This document shows, piece by piece, positions 17,501 through 25,859 of a DNA stretch of 64,000 nucleotides. Made by a program: the position numbers and the translations under genes. Every line of letters begins with the position of its first letter. Positions within the stretch are counted from its first letter, which is position 1. The stretch covers positions 23,579 to 87,578 of the forward strand of contig CALCBD010000012.1 of assembly GCA_937897985.1 (NCBI GenBank). Reading direction: 5' to 3'. Source of the DNA: an uncultured Paludibacter sp. GTDB taxonomy: Bacteria; Bacteroidota; Bacteroidia; Bacteroidales; Paludibacteraceae. The notes below the pieces were generated by a model. The model had not been told where the DNA came from. It saw nothing but the letters and a program-made list of their open reading frames with translations, and did no database searches.

Positions 17501-18638
17501 TAAATACACTAATGAAGCAGGCAAAATCGATATCAATGTGGAAATTTCGGACGAAAACCTGACCATTCAGGTAACCAACACCGGCCCCGGTATTAAAAAA
17601 GAAGAACTTGTCAATCTCTTTAACCGTTTCCAGATACTCGACAATTTCGAACGCAATGCCCAACAGGGGAGAATTCAACGCAACGGGATAGGTTTAGCAC
17701 TCACCAAAAGTCTTGTAAAACTGCTTGAAGGAAAAATCACAGTTGATAGTGAAGAAAACAACTATACCACGTTTACGGTAGTTTTGCCAGTAAAAAAAGA
17801 CGTGATTGTAAAGGAGGTCATCAGCACTCCCGAAGTTTTTGAACCCGACAACTCTTTCAAACCGGCTTCGGACGACAAAAAACCACTTATTTTAATTGTC
17901 GACGATGAAGCTGAAATACGTATATTGCTCAGAGACATACTTTCAACTCAATATGAACTGATAGAAGCCGCCGATGGCATTTCGGCCATCGAATTATTAA
18001 AGCACAACCGACCCGAACTAATCATTTCGGACATATTAATGCCCAATATGAGCGGAGTAGAACTTCTGGCCGAGATTAAAAACAGCCGGCTTACCGCACA
18101 TATTCCGGTGGTATTTCTAAGTTCAAAATCAACTCTGGACGAACAAATTGCCGGTTATGAAAGAGGACTTGAATTCTTTATTGCAAAACCATTTAATCCC
18201 AGGTACCTGCTGTCGGTGGTTGGCAGAATCATTCATAACCGCGATTCGATGAAACAATACTTTAATTCCTCGCTGTCTTCCATCGAAGAATTTAATGGAA
18301 ATTTTGTACACTCCGACGAAAAAAAATTCCTGATTTCGATAGCAGAAATCATCAAAAACAACATGGAAAACGAACAACTCGGAGCCGATTTTATCTGTCA
18401 TCAAATGAACATCACCCGTATTCTGTTGTACCGCAGGATGAAGGATTTAGCAAATACAACTCCAACAGAATTTATCAGAAATATCCGTCTGAAAGAGGCC
18501 GAAAGACTGATAAAATCAACCAAACTTACCATACAGGAAATCATGTATCAAACCGGATTTAACAATAAATCGTACTTTTACAGCATCTTCAAAACTGAAT
18601 ATGGTGTGTCGCCAAATGAATACCGAAAAAATAAATAA
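14571..18638 (+). CDS. Hybrid two-component system regulator (HTCS)
   Basis: 1355 aa, sensor and response regulator in one chain. Order: N-terminal signal/anchor (about 10-30), periplasmic two-propeller sensor made of Reg_prop repeats (about 40-690, recurring WFGTWDGL, LWVGTNNNG, IWISTNNGLS), Y_Y_Y domain (about 700-790), membrane segment about 799-822, dimerisation/phosphoacceptor region with His858 (FFTNIAHEFCTPLTLIYG), ATPase with N box near 970 (LVSNAYKYTN) and G box near 1038 (GIGLALTKSL), receiver domain with phosphoacceptor Asp1154 (IISDILMPNMSG), and an AraC-type helix-turn-helix at about 1255-1355. The H box has Cys in place of the usual Arg (HEFRTP). HTCS proteins bind an oligosaccharide in the periplasm and activate the PUL. 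It is divergent from the sulfatase operon and is the best candidate to bind the AGTATG operators. Confidence 0.95.
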   Translation: MRYKRNSGRILTTGLIINFLFILSAVSTDGLNASGMITKIISSNDGLSNSAISVIHKDSSGVMWFGTWDGLNSFDGRNIRIFKSDKKNPKTITSNVIIDIVEPAKGTLWVSTTNGVNRLNTETRDVERYFVEEGKNASTSSKSYKLTLGPQNLVLCYTLKNELTYYDRSTDRFVPLHIEAVSSKKIIELVSDAQGSVFMVSSDAELFRLQLRIRHNQPEVSSCVRVLNQFSAWNIYPKSDNEFWLIDKDLNYIYLFNSENGLFKIIADISALPSKGGILTINEFNNEIVLGLATTGLFYYDILRKSWVQIQNPEYHGGVLSSFFDKKQQILWVGTNNNGVISSYREQLNFKCIANKDLSNRHASAVRAINEDGQGRIWVGSRGNGVSIITNPLMANSKVINIPEFINKSILSICKGPDNLMFIGSESEGLFAVDYKTLNVKRVDLSKSRKFSYTSNPPVYGLFWDQTASALWIGTNTEGAFQVELKTANGQISVQNIYSYNKENKSGLKNNNIYSIIGLDKSNVLLSTRGAGLFLVNKFSHKAVTNINQDSPSPLTDNDVLCLQRSSDDVFWAGTSYGLNKLIFKNNKIRVTHYTEQSGLPNNTVHGILEDSNGIIWISTNNGLSKIDPANNEVTNYNHGYGLQSNEFSDGAYFKSSKSELFFGGINGLNHFFTSEFEERNFNPDILITDIKINNSAFPLSAFTKTDRKGSYISLKYNQNFFTFTFVALDYINNSNCEYSYILEGFNKEWVTTGTSNTATFTNVTPGNYILKIKASNGDKLWSNQHYTLRIKIDKPWWAGITAFIIYFLLTIIIIYFIYSTIKKRVQLNRTIFEERVAKKEQLVTYEAKLRFFTNIAHEFCTPLTLIYGPCEKLLENESMNGSTKKYLHIIKNNAERMQRLINDLMDFRRVETDNKKIVFENIDIQELVKYISDNFIEFSEQKQISFTLNFANENKHFISDRDALEKIMFNLVSNAYKYTNEAGKIDINVEISDENLTIQVTNTGPGIKKEELVNLFNRFQILDNFERNAQQGRIQRNGIGLALTKSLVKLLEGKITVDSEENNYTTFTVVLPVKKDVIVKEVISTPEVFEPDNSFKPASDDKKPLILIVDDEAEIRILLRDILSTQYELIEAADGISAIELLKHNRPELIISDILMPNMSGVELLAEIKNSRLTAHIPVVFLSSKSTLDEQIAGYERGLEFFIAKPFNPRYLLSVVGRIIHNRDSMKQYFNSSLSSIEEFNGNFVHSDEKKFLISIAEIIKNNMENEQLGADFICHQMNITRILLYRRMKDLANTTPTEFIRNIRLKEAERLIKSTKLTIQEIMYQTGFNNKSYFYSIFKTEYGVSPNEYRKNK

Positions 18639-18838
18639 ACATATTAAAAGTAAAAAAACGAAATAAAAAAACGTATTTGATAACAGTTGACGTAATGATG
18701 AATCATCCCGTTCATCTCCCCTTCAGGTACAAATTAAAAATGCAGTTCATTCCAATAAATAAAGTCAGATTGTAGAGAAGTCAACATCTGTGTTTAAAAA
18801 AAATGTTTGATTACAGCCGTATATTAACCTTAAATTAC

Positions 18839-18846
18839 TACATTTG
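18839..18846 (+). promoter_or_regulatory. -7 promoter element for the kinase-less AraC regulator
   Basis: TACATTTG is a perfect TAnnTTTG match, 53 bp before the ATG at 18900. No convincing -33 box at the usual distance; a TTTG at 18806-18809 is too far (29 bp). The rest of 18639-18899 shows no gene longer than 26 codons and no clear terminator. Confidence 0.5.
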
Positions 18847-18899
18847 CCAATTAAAATAAAAATATTGTTCAGAAAAATCACATCAGATCAATAAAAAGA

Positions 18900-21728
18900 A
18901 TGACTCCGTGTAATTTAAAATATCGTCTGTTACTTATCTTTTTAATTTTTTCGATATTAATCAAAGCACAAACGGATACTTTTCGTGCTTTGACGATGGA
19001 CAACGGACTGTCAAATTTTGTGGTTACCTCATTTTATAAAGACTCTACCGGCTTTATGTGGATTGGGACCGACAATAGCCTCGACAGGTTTGATGGAGTG
19101 GATTTTAAGCACTATCAGTTTAACACCGGTGATATCAATAAAAAACGTGTAAGAGCTATCGCCGAAACTCTGTCAGGCCAATTGTATATCGGAAACGGTA
19201 TCGGACTTTGGAAACTGGACAAAGAAAAAGAAAATCCCGAACTCGTGTTCAACGACAAAATCGACGGTCTGGTTACGTCGTTAAATTGGGACAGCACTGA
19301 CAAAAAGCTATACATTGGTTCTGAAAAGGGATTATTTATTCTTGATCTGAAAAACAACCTGAAATTCATACCACTCGACAATAACACTCTATCAGCCAAC
19401 AATTATATCACAGGCATCACATTCGATCAACGATCGGGAGTGTGGATAACCACCAAGCGGGGTTTGTGTTCGTACAACAAAATCAATCATAAGATCAGTT
19501 TTTACGAATATAAGGTATTGAATGTAGAACAATCTTTTTTTGCTAAAATCACCTGTGTGAACAGAACTCTCTATATGGGAACCTCAAAAACCGGTGTTGT
19601 TTGTTTTGATATCGACAAGTGCAGTTTCAGCAAATCGCTCGATGTTGGGTCTGATATAATTACCGACATTTCGAGTGACGGCAAAGATATAATTTATGTC
19701 GCTACCGATGGAAACGGAGTTCACTTTCTTTCACATTCCGAAAACAGGGTTGTTCGTTCTATCAGGTATGACCCAAAACAAAAATCGGGAATTCGTTCCA
19801 ATTCAATTTATTCATTATTAGTTGACAGAAACGGAGTTATCTGGGTCGGTTTCTATCAGGCAGGTCTGGATTACAGCCTTAACCAGCATCCGATATTTAA
19901 GATTTATAGTTTCCCTCCTTATTTCGACTCAAATGGTTTACCTGTACGCGCATTTTTAATTCGTGACAAGGAAAAGCTGATAGGTACACGTGAAGGGCTT
20001 TATTTTATAGACGAAAGCAGAAATGTGGTAAAAACCTTCACTAAAAAAGAACTTCGTTCAAATCTTATACTTTCACTTTGCTATTATAAAGGGGAATATT
20101 ATATCGGAACATACGGAGGAGGAATATCAATTCTGAATCCGAAAACGATGGCAATTCGAAAGTTGAATACCGATTTTACACTTACCAAGGGACATACTTT
20201 TCATTTCGAACAGGATTCAGCCGGCTTACTCTGGATAGCAACTTCGGGTGGGTTATATCAGTACAACAAGCAAAATGAGCAGCTCATATCGTTCAACAGT
20301 TCAAATTCGCAGTTGTACTCGGGAAATGTATTTTACGTGTTTTTTGACAGCTCGGGAAAAGGATGGATTGCAACCGAAAATGGCCTTTGTATTTATGATC
20401 CTGTTTCAAAATCCATTAAATCAAATGGTTTTCCAAACGGCTTTTTCAACAAACAAATTATAAAAGTTATTCATGAAGATAAAATGCACCGCCTGTATTT
20501 CTGCCCTGATAAAGGAAATATAATGGTTTCGGATATTAATATGCGTAACTTTTCGTCGTTCGATTTAACAAAAAGATTTAAAGAAAGGGTGTTTTTATCA
20601 ATCCTCGAGGACAATAATCATAATTACTGGTTTGGTAGTGATAACGGTTTAATCTCAATAAAAGAAAAAACGGAAGGTTACCACAGTTTCGGTTTTGCCG
20701 ACGGAATTCCTGATCCGGTTTTCAGTGCCGATGCTTCGTATCTCGACAAATCGGGAAATCTCTGGTTTGGAAATGCAAAAGGATTACTGACCATTGACCC
20801 GGCAAAAGTCAAAAACCACAAAAAACCATTCTATCCGACATTAATAACTGATTTACAGGTCAATGGAGCAGACCTCGGTTCAACTGATAAAAACAGGTTT
20901 AGCAGTGGAAAAAAACTGGATTTTGATTATGATGAAAATAATTTCAAATTTAGTTTTGTTAGTTTACAATATACCAACCCCTCGACGATTGTATACGAAT
21001 ACAAACTGGAAGGTTTTGACGAAGACTGGCATGTACTCAACAGCGGTGTGAATGAAGTCACCTTCAACGATTTACCATCCGGAAATTATAAATTCATGGT
21101 TCGTACAGAAGGAAACCAGGCATCAATTGCGACTATTGAAATAAAGATTAACTCCTTTTTCTCCCTTAAATTCTGGATTATCTTTGTGATTACCGGCTTA
21201 ATTATCTTTTTGTTTACCAACAAACTGGTTCATTTGTACAGGTTACTGAAAGAGCGTGTTTCAGGTCAATCATCAAATGAAAACACTGATGTTGAAGATG
21301 GACGTGAAAAAAACGAGAAAAAATACAAATACTCCAAAATCACTGAAAATGAATGTATTGCAATCTGCGAAAGATTATATGCCTATATCGAAACCGAAAA
21401 ACCATTTTCAAATCCTGAACTGAAAATCGTCGATTTGGCGCAGGCTCTAAACTGCTCATCGCACACATTGTCTTTTATTTTCAATCAATACCTTACAAAA
21501 AATTATTATGATTTTATTAACGAATATCGGATAAAAGAATTCAAATCTATTGTTTCGGAAACTGAAAGTTCGAAATATACACTTACAGCTTTAGCCGAAC
21601 AATGCGGTTTTAGTTCACGAGCATCTTTTTTCCGGTCGTTCAAGAAACTCACCGGCATTACACCTAACGAATATATACGTAATATCGGTAAGAATCTGCA
21701 CGTGATTGAAGGCGAAGACGAACGATAA
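18900..21728 (+). CDS. Membrane-spanning sensor fused directly to AraC DNA-binding domain (no kinase or receiver)
   Basis: 942 aa. N-terminal signal/anchor LLLIFLIFSILIKAQ, Reg_prop propeller sensor (about 25-640; MWIGTDNSLDRFDG, VWITTKRGLCSYN, LWFGNAKGLLTIDP), Y_Y_Y domain (about 660-745; YEYKLEGFDEDWHVL), one transmembrane segment about 754-778 (FWIIFVITGLIIFLFT), a charged linker of ~55 residues, and an AraC/XylS helix-turn-helix at about 835-935 (LTALAEQCGFSSRASFFRSFKKLTGITPNEYIRNI). His-kinase, ATPase and receiver domains of an HTCS are all absent with the frame intact, so signal must pass by conformation through the membrane to DNA-bound helices, or the protein heterodimerises with the HTCS next door. 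Such one-component forms occur in Bacteroidetes but are far less studied than HTCS. Own promoter; 261 bp after the HTCS stop. Confidence 0.9.
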   Translation: MTPCNLKYRLLLIFLIFSILIKAQTDTFRALTMDNGLSNFVVTSFYKDSTGFMWIGTDNSLDRFDGVDFKHYQFNTGDINKKRVRAIAETLSGQLYIGNGIGLWKLDKEKENPELVFNDKIDGLVTSLNWDSTDKKLYIGSEKGLFILDLKNNLKFIPLDNNTLSANNYITGITFDQRSGVWITTKRGLCSYNKINHKISFYEYKVLNVEQSFFAKITCVNRTLYMGTSKTGVVCFDIDKCSFSKSLDVGSDIITDISSDGKDIIYVATDGNGVHFLSHSENRVVRSIRYDPKQKSGIRSNSIYSLLVDRNGVIWVGFYQAGLDYSLNQHPIFKIYSFPPYFDSNGLPVRAFLIRDKEKLIGTREGLYFIDESRNVVKTFTKKELRSNLILSLCYYKGEYYIGTYGGGISILNPKTMAIRKLNTDFTLTKGHTFHFEQDSAGLLWIATSGGLYQYNKQNEQLISFNSSNSQLYSGNVFYVFFDSSGKGWIATENGLCIYDPVSKSIKSNGFPNGFFNKQIIKVIHEDKMHRLYFCPDKGNIMVSDINMRNFSSFDLTKRFKERVFLSILEDNNHNYWFGSDNGLISIKEKTEGYHSFGFADGIPDPVFSADASYLDKSGNLWFGNAKGLLTIDPAKVKNHKKPFYPTLITDLQVNGADLGSTDKNRFSSGKKLDFDYDENNFKFSFVSLQYTNPSTIVYEYKLEGFDEDWHVLNSGVNEVTFNDLPSGNYKFMVRTEGNQASIATIEIKINSFFSLKFWIIFVITGLIIFLFTNKLVHLYRLLKERVSGQSSNENTDVEDGREKNEKKYKYSKITENECIAICERLYAYIETEKPFSNPELKIVDLAQALNCSSHTLSFIFNQYLTKNYYDFINEYRIKEFKSIVSETESSKYTLTALAEQCGFSSRASFFRSFKKLTGITPNEYIRNIGKNLHVIEGEDER

Positions 21729-21804
21729 ATTAAAACTGATAGCTCTTAAGTCTTATATAATTATTTGATACTTATAAAAACGAACACATATAGCCGCTGA
21801 TTAT

Positions 21805-21829
21805 CAGACATATATAATTATATTGTCTG
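21805..21829. promoter_or_regulatory. 25-bp AT-cored palindrome between AraC regulator and sigma factor genes
   Basis: CAGACA (21805-21810) and TGTCTG (21824-21829) flank a 13-bp A/T core that is itself nearly palindromic (TATATAATTATAT). There is no following T-run, so it is either a factor-independent 3' end for the upstream gene or a protein-binding site before the sigma gene promoter. Confidence 0.4.
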
Positions 21830-21864
21830 CCTAAATGGTATGAGATTTAAAAACAAAAATTTTA

Positions 21865-21896
21865 TTGAAGGACTTAAATAGTTCAATCTATATTTG
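21865..21896 (+). promoter_or_regulatory. Promoter of the ECF sigma factor-susCD operon
   Basis: -33-like TTG at 21865-21867, 21-bp spacer, and a perfect -7 TATATTTG at 21889-21896 (consensus TAnnTTTG). The ATG follows 35 bp later. With no separate promoter visible in the 59 bp before susC, this probably drives the sigma factor, susC and susD together. Confidence 0.6.
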
Positions 21897-21930
21897 CATG
21901 ACGAAAATCTAATTTTTTAATGCAAATAGT

Positions 21931-22464
21931 ATGAAAGAATCAACTCCTCTTTCCGAAAAATCCGGTTCGGTTGACTGCATGGTAAGTCAATCGTATATCG
22001 ATTACCACACAGCAATTAACAATTACATTAAAAACAGAATAAACAATGCCGAAGATGCAGCCGATCTATCGCAGGATGTATACCTGCGTTTGCTCGACTA
22101 TAAATCCATGCTTCGTCCCGAAACTGTAAAATCATTTCTTTTTACAATTGCGCGTAATATTGTTATCGACTATATTCGCCGTCATTCACGTAAACAGGAA
22201 GTATCGGCCAACATGTACGAATTTACAAAAGAATACACCGACACCATTGAAAGTCAGATTTATGCCACCGAACTGATGAAATTAGAAAACGGCATGATGA
22301 TGACACTTCCAAAACAAAGAAAACTTATTTATTACATGGACCGGTTCGAAGAAAAATCGGCAGATGAAATATCATGTGAATTACAAATCAGTAAACGTAC
22401 TGTCGAAAGTCATTTGTTCAGCAGCAGGAAAACGATTCGTGATTTTCTGAGGAAGTGCATTTGA
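21931..22464 (+). CDS. ECF-type RNA polymerase sigma factor
   Basis: 177 aa. Region 2 at about 25-95 (AINNYIKNRINNAEDAADLSQDVYLRLLDYK, then FLFTIARNIVIDYIRRHSRKQE) and region 4 at about 120-175 (LPKQRKLIYYMDRFEEKSADEISCELQISKRTVESHLFSSRKTIRDFL) give a standard two-domain ECF factor. It would direct RNA polymerase to a subset of promoters, probably including those of this locus. A FecR-type anti-sigma gene, normally next door in Bacteroidetes, is missing, and the SusC that follows lacks the N-terminal STN domain used for trans-envelope signalling, so its control must differ from the classic FecIRA-type arrangement. It lies 59 bp upstream of susC and is probably cotranscribed. Confidence 0.92.
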   Translation: MKESTPLSEKSGSVDCMVSQSYIDYHTAINNYIKNRINNAEDAADLSQDVYLRLLDYKSMLRPETVKSFLFTIARNIVIDYIRRHSRKQEVSANMYEFTKEYTDTIESQIYATELMKLENGMMMTLPKQRKLIYYMDRFEEKSADEISCELQISKRTVESHLFSSRKTIRDFLRKCI

Positions 22465-22523
22465 ATTTTAAAATCGAACAAAAAAAAAATAAAATATAAA
22501 TTATTAACCAAAAAAAAATTATT

Positions 22524-25500
22524 ATGAAGCAAATTATGCTTAACCGGATCAGAGTCAATACAAGCAGGCTAATTATTTTTTTGCTATTGCTTACTTTTTC
22601 ACAAATTGTAACGGCTCAAAATAAAGTTACCGGTAGGGTTGTCGACGAAAAAGGCGAAGCCATTATCGGAGCCAGCGTGGTAGTTAAAGGCACAAATACC
22701 GGAACTATTACCAATGTAGATGGCGATTTCACACTTAATGCATTGAATTCCAAATCTGTATTGGTAGTTTCGTATGTCGGTTATAAATCACAGGAAGTAA
22801 ATCTGACAGGGCGAACCACCATTCGGGTACAACTTCAGGAAGACAGTGAAATACTGAACGAAGTAGTGGTTGTAGGTTATGGTACGCAGAAAAAAGTAAA
22901 TGTGACCGGCTCTATTTCGTCGGTCGATTCAAAAGCCTTTTCCGATAAAGGTGCCGTCAATAATCCGCTTCAGGCTTTGCAGGGACAAATTGCAGGTATG
23001 ACGGTATCACGATCGTCATCGTCGGCACCCGGCCGTGAAGGATGGTCATTTAATATTCGTGGAAATGCTTCTGTTAACAATACAAGTTCGCTGATATTGA
23101 TTGATGGTATTCCTGGCGGAATCAATGACATAAATCCTGACGATATCCAGAGCATGGATGTACTAAAAGATGCAGCAGCAGCCATCTATGGTTCGCGTGC
23201 TGCCGGTGGTGTGATTCTTATTACCACAAAACGCGGGAAAGCTCAAAAACCACAGGTAAGCTATAAAGGAAGTATCGATTATAAGGTTTCACGGGCTCAG
23301 TATGACTGGATGAGCATGTCGCAATGGGCAACTTATGTAGAGGAAACATCAGCCAACGATAATTATATTGACGGATCAACTTTTCTTGGTGCACATGGTG
23401 CTTTCCCTTACAATATGCTTCACGCTATGAAAACAATGGATCCCAGATTTATAAATACAGTACAGAAATACAGTGACATGGGAGGTGTTACAGCCGGTAT
23501 TAATGACATTGGATTCATGGATTACGACCTTGCTAAAGCTACATGGGGTAATTACACTAACCAATCGCATTCTATCCAGATTGCCGGAGGAAGTGAAAAC
23601 AGTACTTACAATCTTTCATTAGGATATATGCACAACGGTTCTCCTCTAAAATGGGGTAACGATGATTCGAAACGATACAACGTTCGTTTAAATACCGATT
23701 TTAAAATTAATAAATGGATGGATATTGCAGCCAACTTTGCCTACGAAAGAAGAAACACTGTATATCCATCGCTGAAACCTTCAGAAATAAACGGTAACCC
23801 TCCGGGCTCTCCATTGCAAACCATCAGCGGTCAGGCTTACGCCTGGGCAAACAACACCAATGCTCCGATGCGTGCTTTGCTGGGTGGCGATACTTATAAA
23901 AACTCCAATAGTTTTACGATTAATATCCAACCTACTATTCATATCACAAAAAAACTGAACTTTATCGGTCAGGTTGCATTCAATCCCTGGGATACGAATG
24001 ATAAGGATTATGAAAACAAAATTCAATGGTACGATTACAATGATGTGGCTTACACAACACAAATCAGTCCGGCAACTAACTGGATGCGCCGCGAAGCCAA
24101 AACCGTGTTAAAAGAAAATTATCAGGGTTATTTTGAATATAAAAACACCTTTGGTACAAGCCACACTTTAGCACTTATGGCCGGTGCATCGTACGAAAAA
24201 GAACGTGCCGAAGGGTTCGGGGTTCGCTCCAATACACTTTCGACGAGCGATATTCATTCAGTAGCATCAACACTTACATCGACAAGTACCATTACCCCGA
24301 CAGATGCCATCAATGTATGGGCACTGGGATCCTATTTTTCACGTTTGAACTATGCGTTCAAAGAAAAATACCTGATTGAAGTACTGGGAAGATATGATGG
24401 TTCTTCACGTTTCCTGCAGGGTTACCGTTGGAAACCATTCTATGGTACTTCTCTCGGATGGCGTATTTCAGAAGAAAACTGGATGAAAAGCATCAATATT
24501 TTTGACAATCTGAAATTGCGTGCTTCTTATGGTGAAGCAGGTAATCAGAATGGAATCGGAATTTACGATGGTTATGCTTTAATTAATAAAAACGTTTCGT
24601 CGGGGACAACACATAACTTTCCGATTTTTGGCCCTGATCCGACTTCAGGGACTACAGTCACCCAATCACTTACTCAGGCAAACGTTGTTTCACTTGATCG
24701 TACCTGGGAAATTATTGTAACCAAAAACATTGGATTGGACTTTGCTCTGTTGAAAAACAGACTGAGCGGAAGTTTTGACTACTTCTGGAAAGTAAACAAT
24801 GGTATGCTCGTGAGTGTGGTTTACCCAACAGTTTATGGTGCAACAGCTCCAAAAACAAATTCAGGAGAAATGAAAGTGAAAGGATGGGAGCTTTCGCTGA
24901 ACTGGCGCGACAAAATCAATAAATTCACTTATTATGCAGGGTTCAACCTTAGCGATAACAGTAACAAACTTACCAAAATGGAAAATGCAACTGTTAAAAG
25001 CACCAATGCCATTACAAATACTCTGTTAGATTATCAGACAGGCACATTTTGGGGGCTTGGCTGGGAAAAATTAATTGAAACTCAGGAAGAACTGGATGCC
25101 TATAAGCTTCTACTTGCCAATGCCAATGGTGACAAACTGCCTAATTACACAACTGTCAAAATTGGAGATTCAAAATACAAGGACCTCGATGGTGATGGAG
25201 ATGTTGACTACAACGACAGAAAATTACTGGGAGACAATGCATTACATTACAATTTCGCCTTAAATCTTGGAGGAGAATACAAAGGAATTGATTTTGGAGT
25301 AGTGTTTCAGGGAGTCGGAAAAGCAACTATTGTACGAAATTCCGACAATGCAATCTCTGCTCCGGGTCGAAACACCTATCAAAATCAGGGCGCTACCTGG
25401 TGGGGACGCACATGGAGTACAATGGGAGAAAATCCTGCTTACAACAATTCAACTTTCGATTATTTCGGTGTTCAGACGACTCCGGTTTATCAACCTGTAA

Positions 25501-25832
25501 ACAAGGATCCAATGTCGGTGCCACGATGGAGTAAAACACAATTTGCGTATAACTGGCTGTATTCTGATGCATGGTTTCGCACTCAGAACGGAGCTTATAT
25601 GCGCCTGAAAAACATTACACTTGGTTACACTTTACCGGCTTCGCTGACAAAAAAATTAAGCATCGAGAAATTACGTCTTAATTTTACAGGAACCGACCTT
25701 TTTGAAATTACACGAACCGAAGATGGCTGGGACCCTGAAAACACTTCTCAGGATCCGTTTGGAGGAACTGTCGGATCTGTATCGTATCCATTCGCCAGAA
25801 GTTTTACTTTCGGAGTTGACATTACATTCTAA
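22524..25832 (+). CDS. susC: SusC/RagA-type TonB-dependent outer-membrane glycan importer
   Basis: 1102 aa. Signal peptide about 1-32 (LIIFLLLLTFSQIVTAQ), carboxypeptidase-regulatory-like beta-sandwich about 34-112 (VTGRVVDEKGEAIIGASVVVKGT), TonB-box region ILNEVVVVGYG, plug domain about 120-235 with the SusC/RagA hallmark IDGIPGG...DVLKDAAAAIYGSRAAGGVILITTKRG, then a 22-strand barrel ending in an aromatic strand (YPFARSFTFGVDITF). It imports oligosaccharides across the outer membrane using TonB energy, capped by the SusD lipoprotein encoded 27 bp downstream. There is no STN domain. Length is normal for the family. Confidence 0.97.
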   Translation: MKQIMLNRIRVNTSRLIIFLLLLTFSQIVTAQNKVTGRVVDEKGEAIIGASVVVKGTNTGTITNVDGDFTLNALNSKSVLVVSYVGYKSQEVNLTGRTTIRVQLQEDSEILNEVVVVGYGTQKKVNVTGSISSVDSKAFSDKGAVNNPLQALQGQIAGMTVSRSSSSAPGREGWSFNIRGNASVNNTSSLILIDGIPGGINDINPDDIQSMDVLKDAAAAIYGSRAAGGVILITTKRGKAQKPQVSYKGSIDYKVSRAQYDWMSMSQWATYVEETSANDNYIDGSTFLGAHGAFPYNMLHAMKTMDPRFINTVQKYSDMGGVTAGINDIGFMDYDLAKATWGNYTNQSHSIQIAGGSENSTYNLSLGYMHNGSPLKWGNDDSKRYNVRLNTDFKINKWMDIAANFAYERRNTVYPSLKPSEINGNPPGSPLQTISGQAYAWANNTNAPMRALLGGDTYKNSNSFTINIQPTIHITKKLNFIGQVAFNPWDTNDKDYENKIQWYDYNDVAYTTQISPATNWMRREAKTVLKENYQGYFEYKNTFGTSHTLALMAGASYEKERAEGFGVRSNTLSTSDIHSVASTLTSTSTITPTDAINVWALGSYFSRLNYAFKEKYLIEVLGRYDGSSRFLQGYRWKPFYGTSLGWRISEENWMKSINIFDNLKLRASYGEAGNQNGIGIYDGYALINKNVSSGTTHNFPIFGPDPTSGTTVTQSLTQANVVSLDRTWEIIVTKNIGLDFALLKNRLSGSFDYFWKVNNGMLVSVVYPTVYGATAPKTNSGEMKVKGWELSLNWRDKINKFTYYAGFNLSDNSNKLTKMENATVKSTNAITNTLLDYQTGTFWGLGWEKLIETQEELDAYKLLLANANGDKLPNYTTVKIGDSKYKDLDGDGDVDYNDRKLLGDNALHYNFALNLGGEYKGIDFGVVFQGVGKATIVRNSDNAISAPGRNTYQNQGATWWGRTWSTMGENPAYNNSTFDYFGVQTTPVYQPVNKDPMSVPRWSKTQFAYNWLYSDAWFRTQNGAYMRLKNITLGYTLPASLTKKLSIEKLRLNFTGTDLFEITRTEDGWDPENTSQDPFGGTVGSVSYPFARSFTFGVDITF

Positions 25833-25859
25833 TAACATAATTAAAACATCAATATAGAT

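Noticed and set aside
21764..21771. TTTGATAC, part of the operator block, near the sigma factor gene (also at 29103-29110 before the lyase)
   Set aside because: Only half of the block is present, with no AGTATG/CATACT direct repeat, so chance in A/T-rich DNA is more likely.
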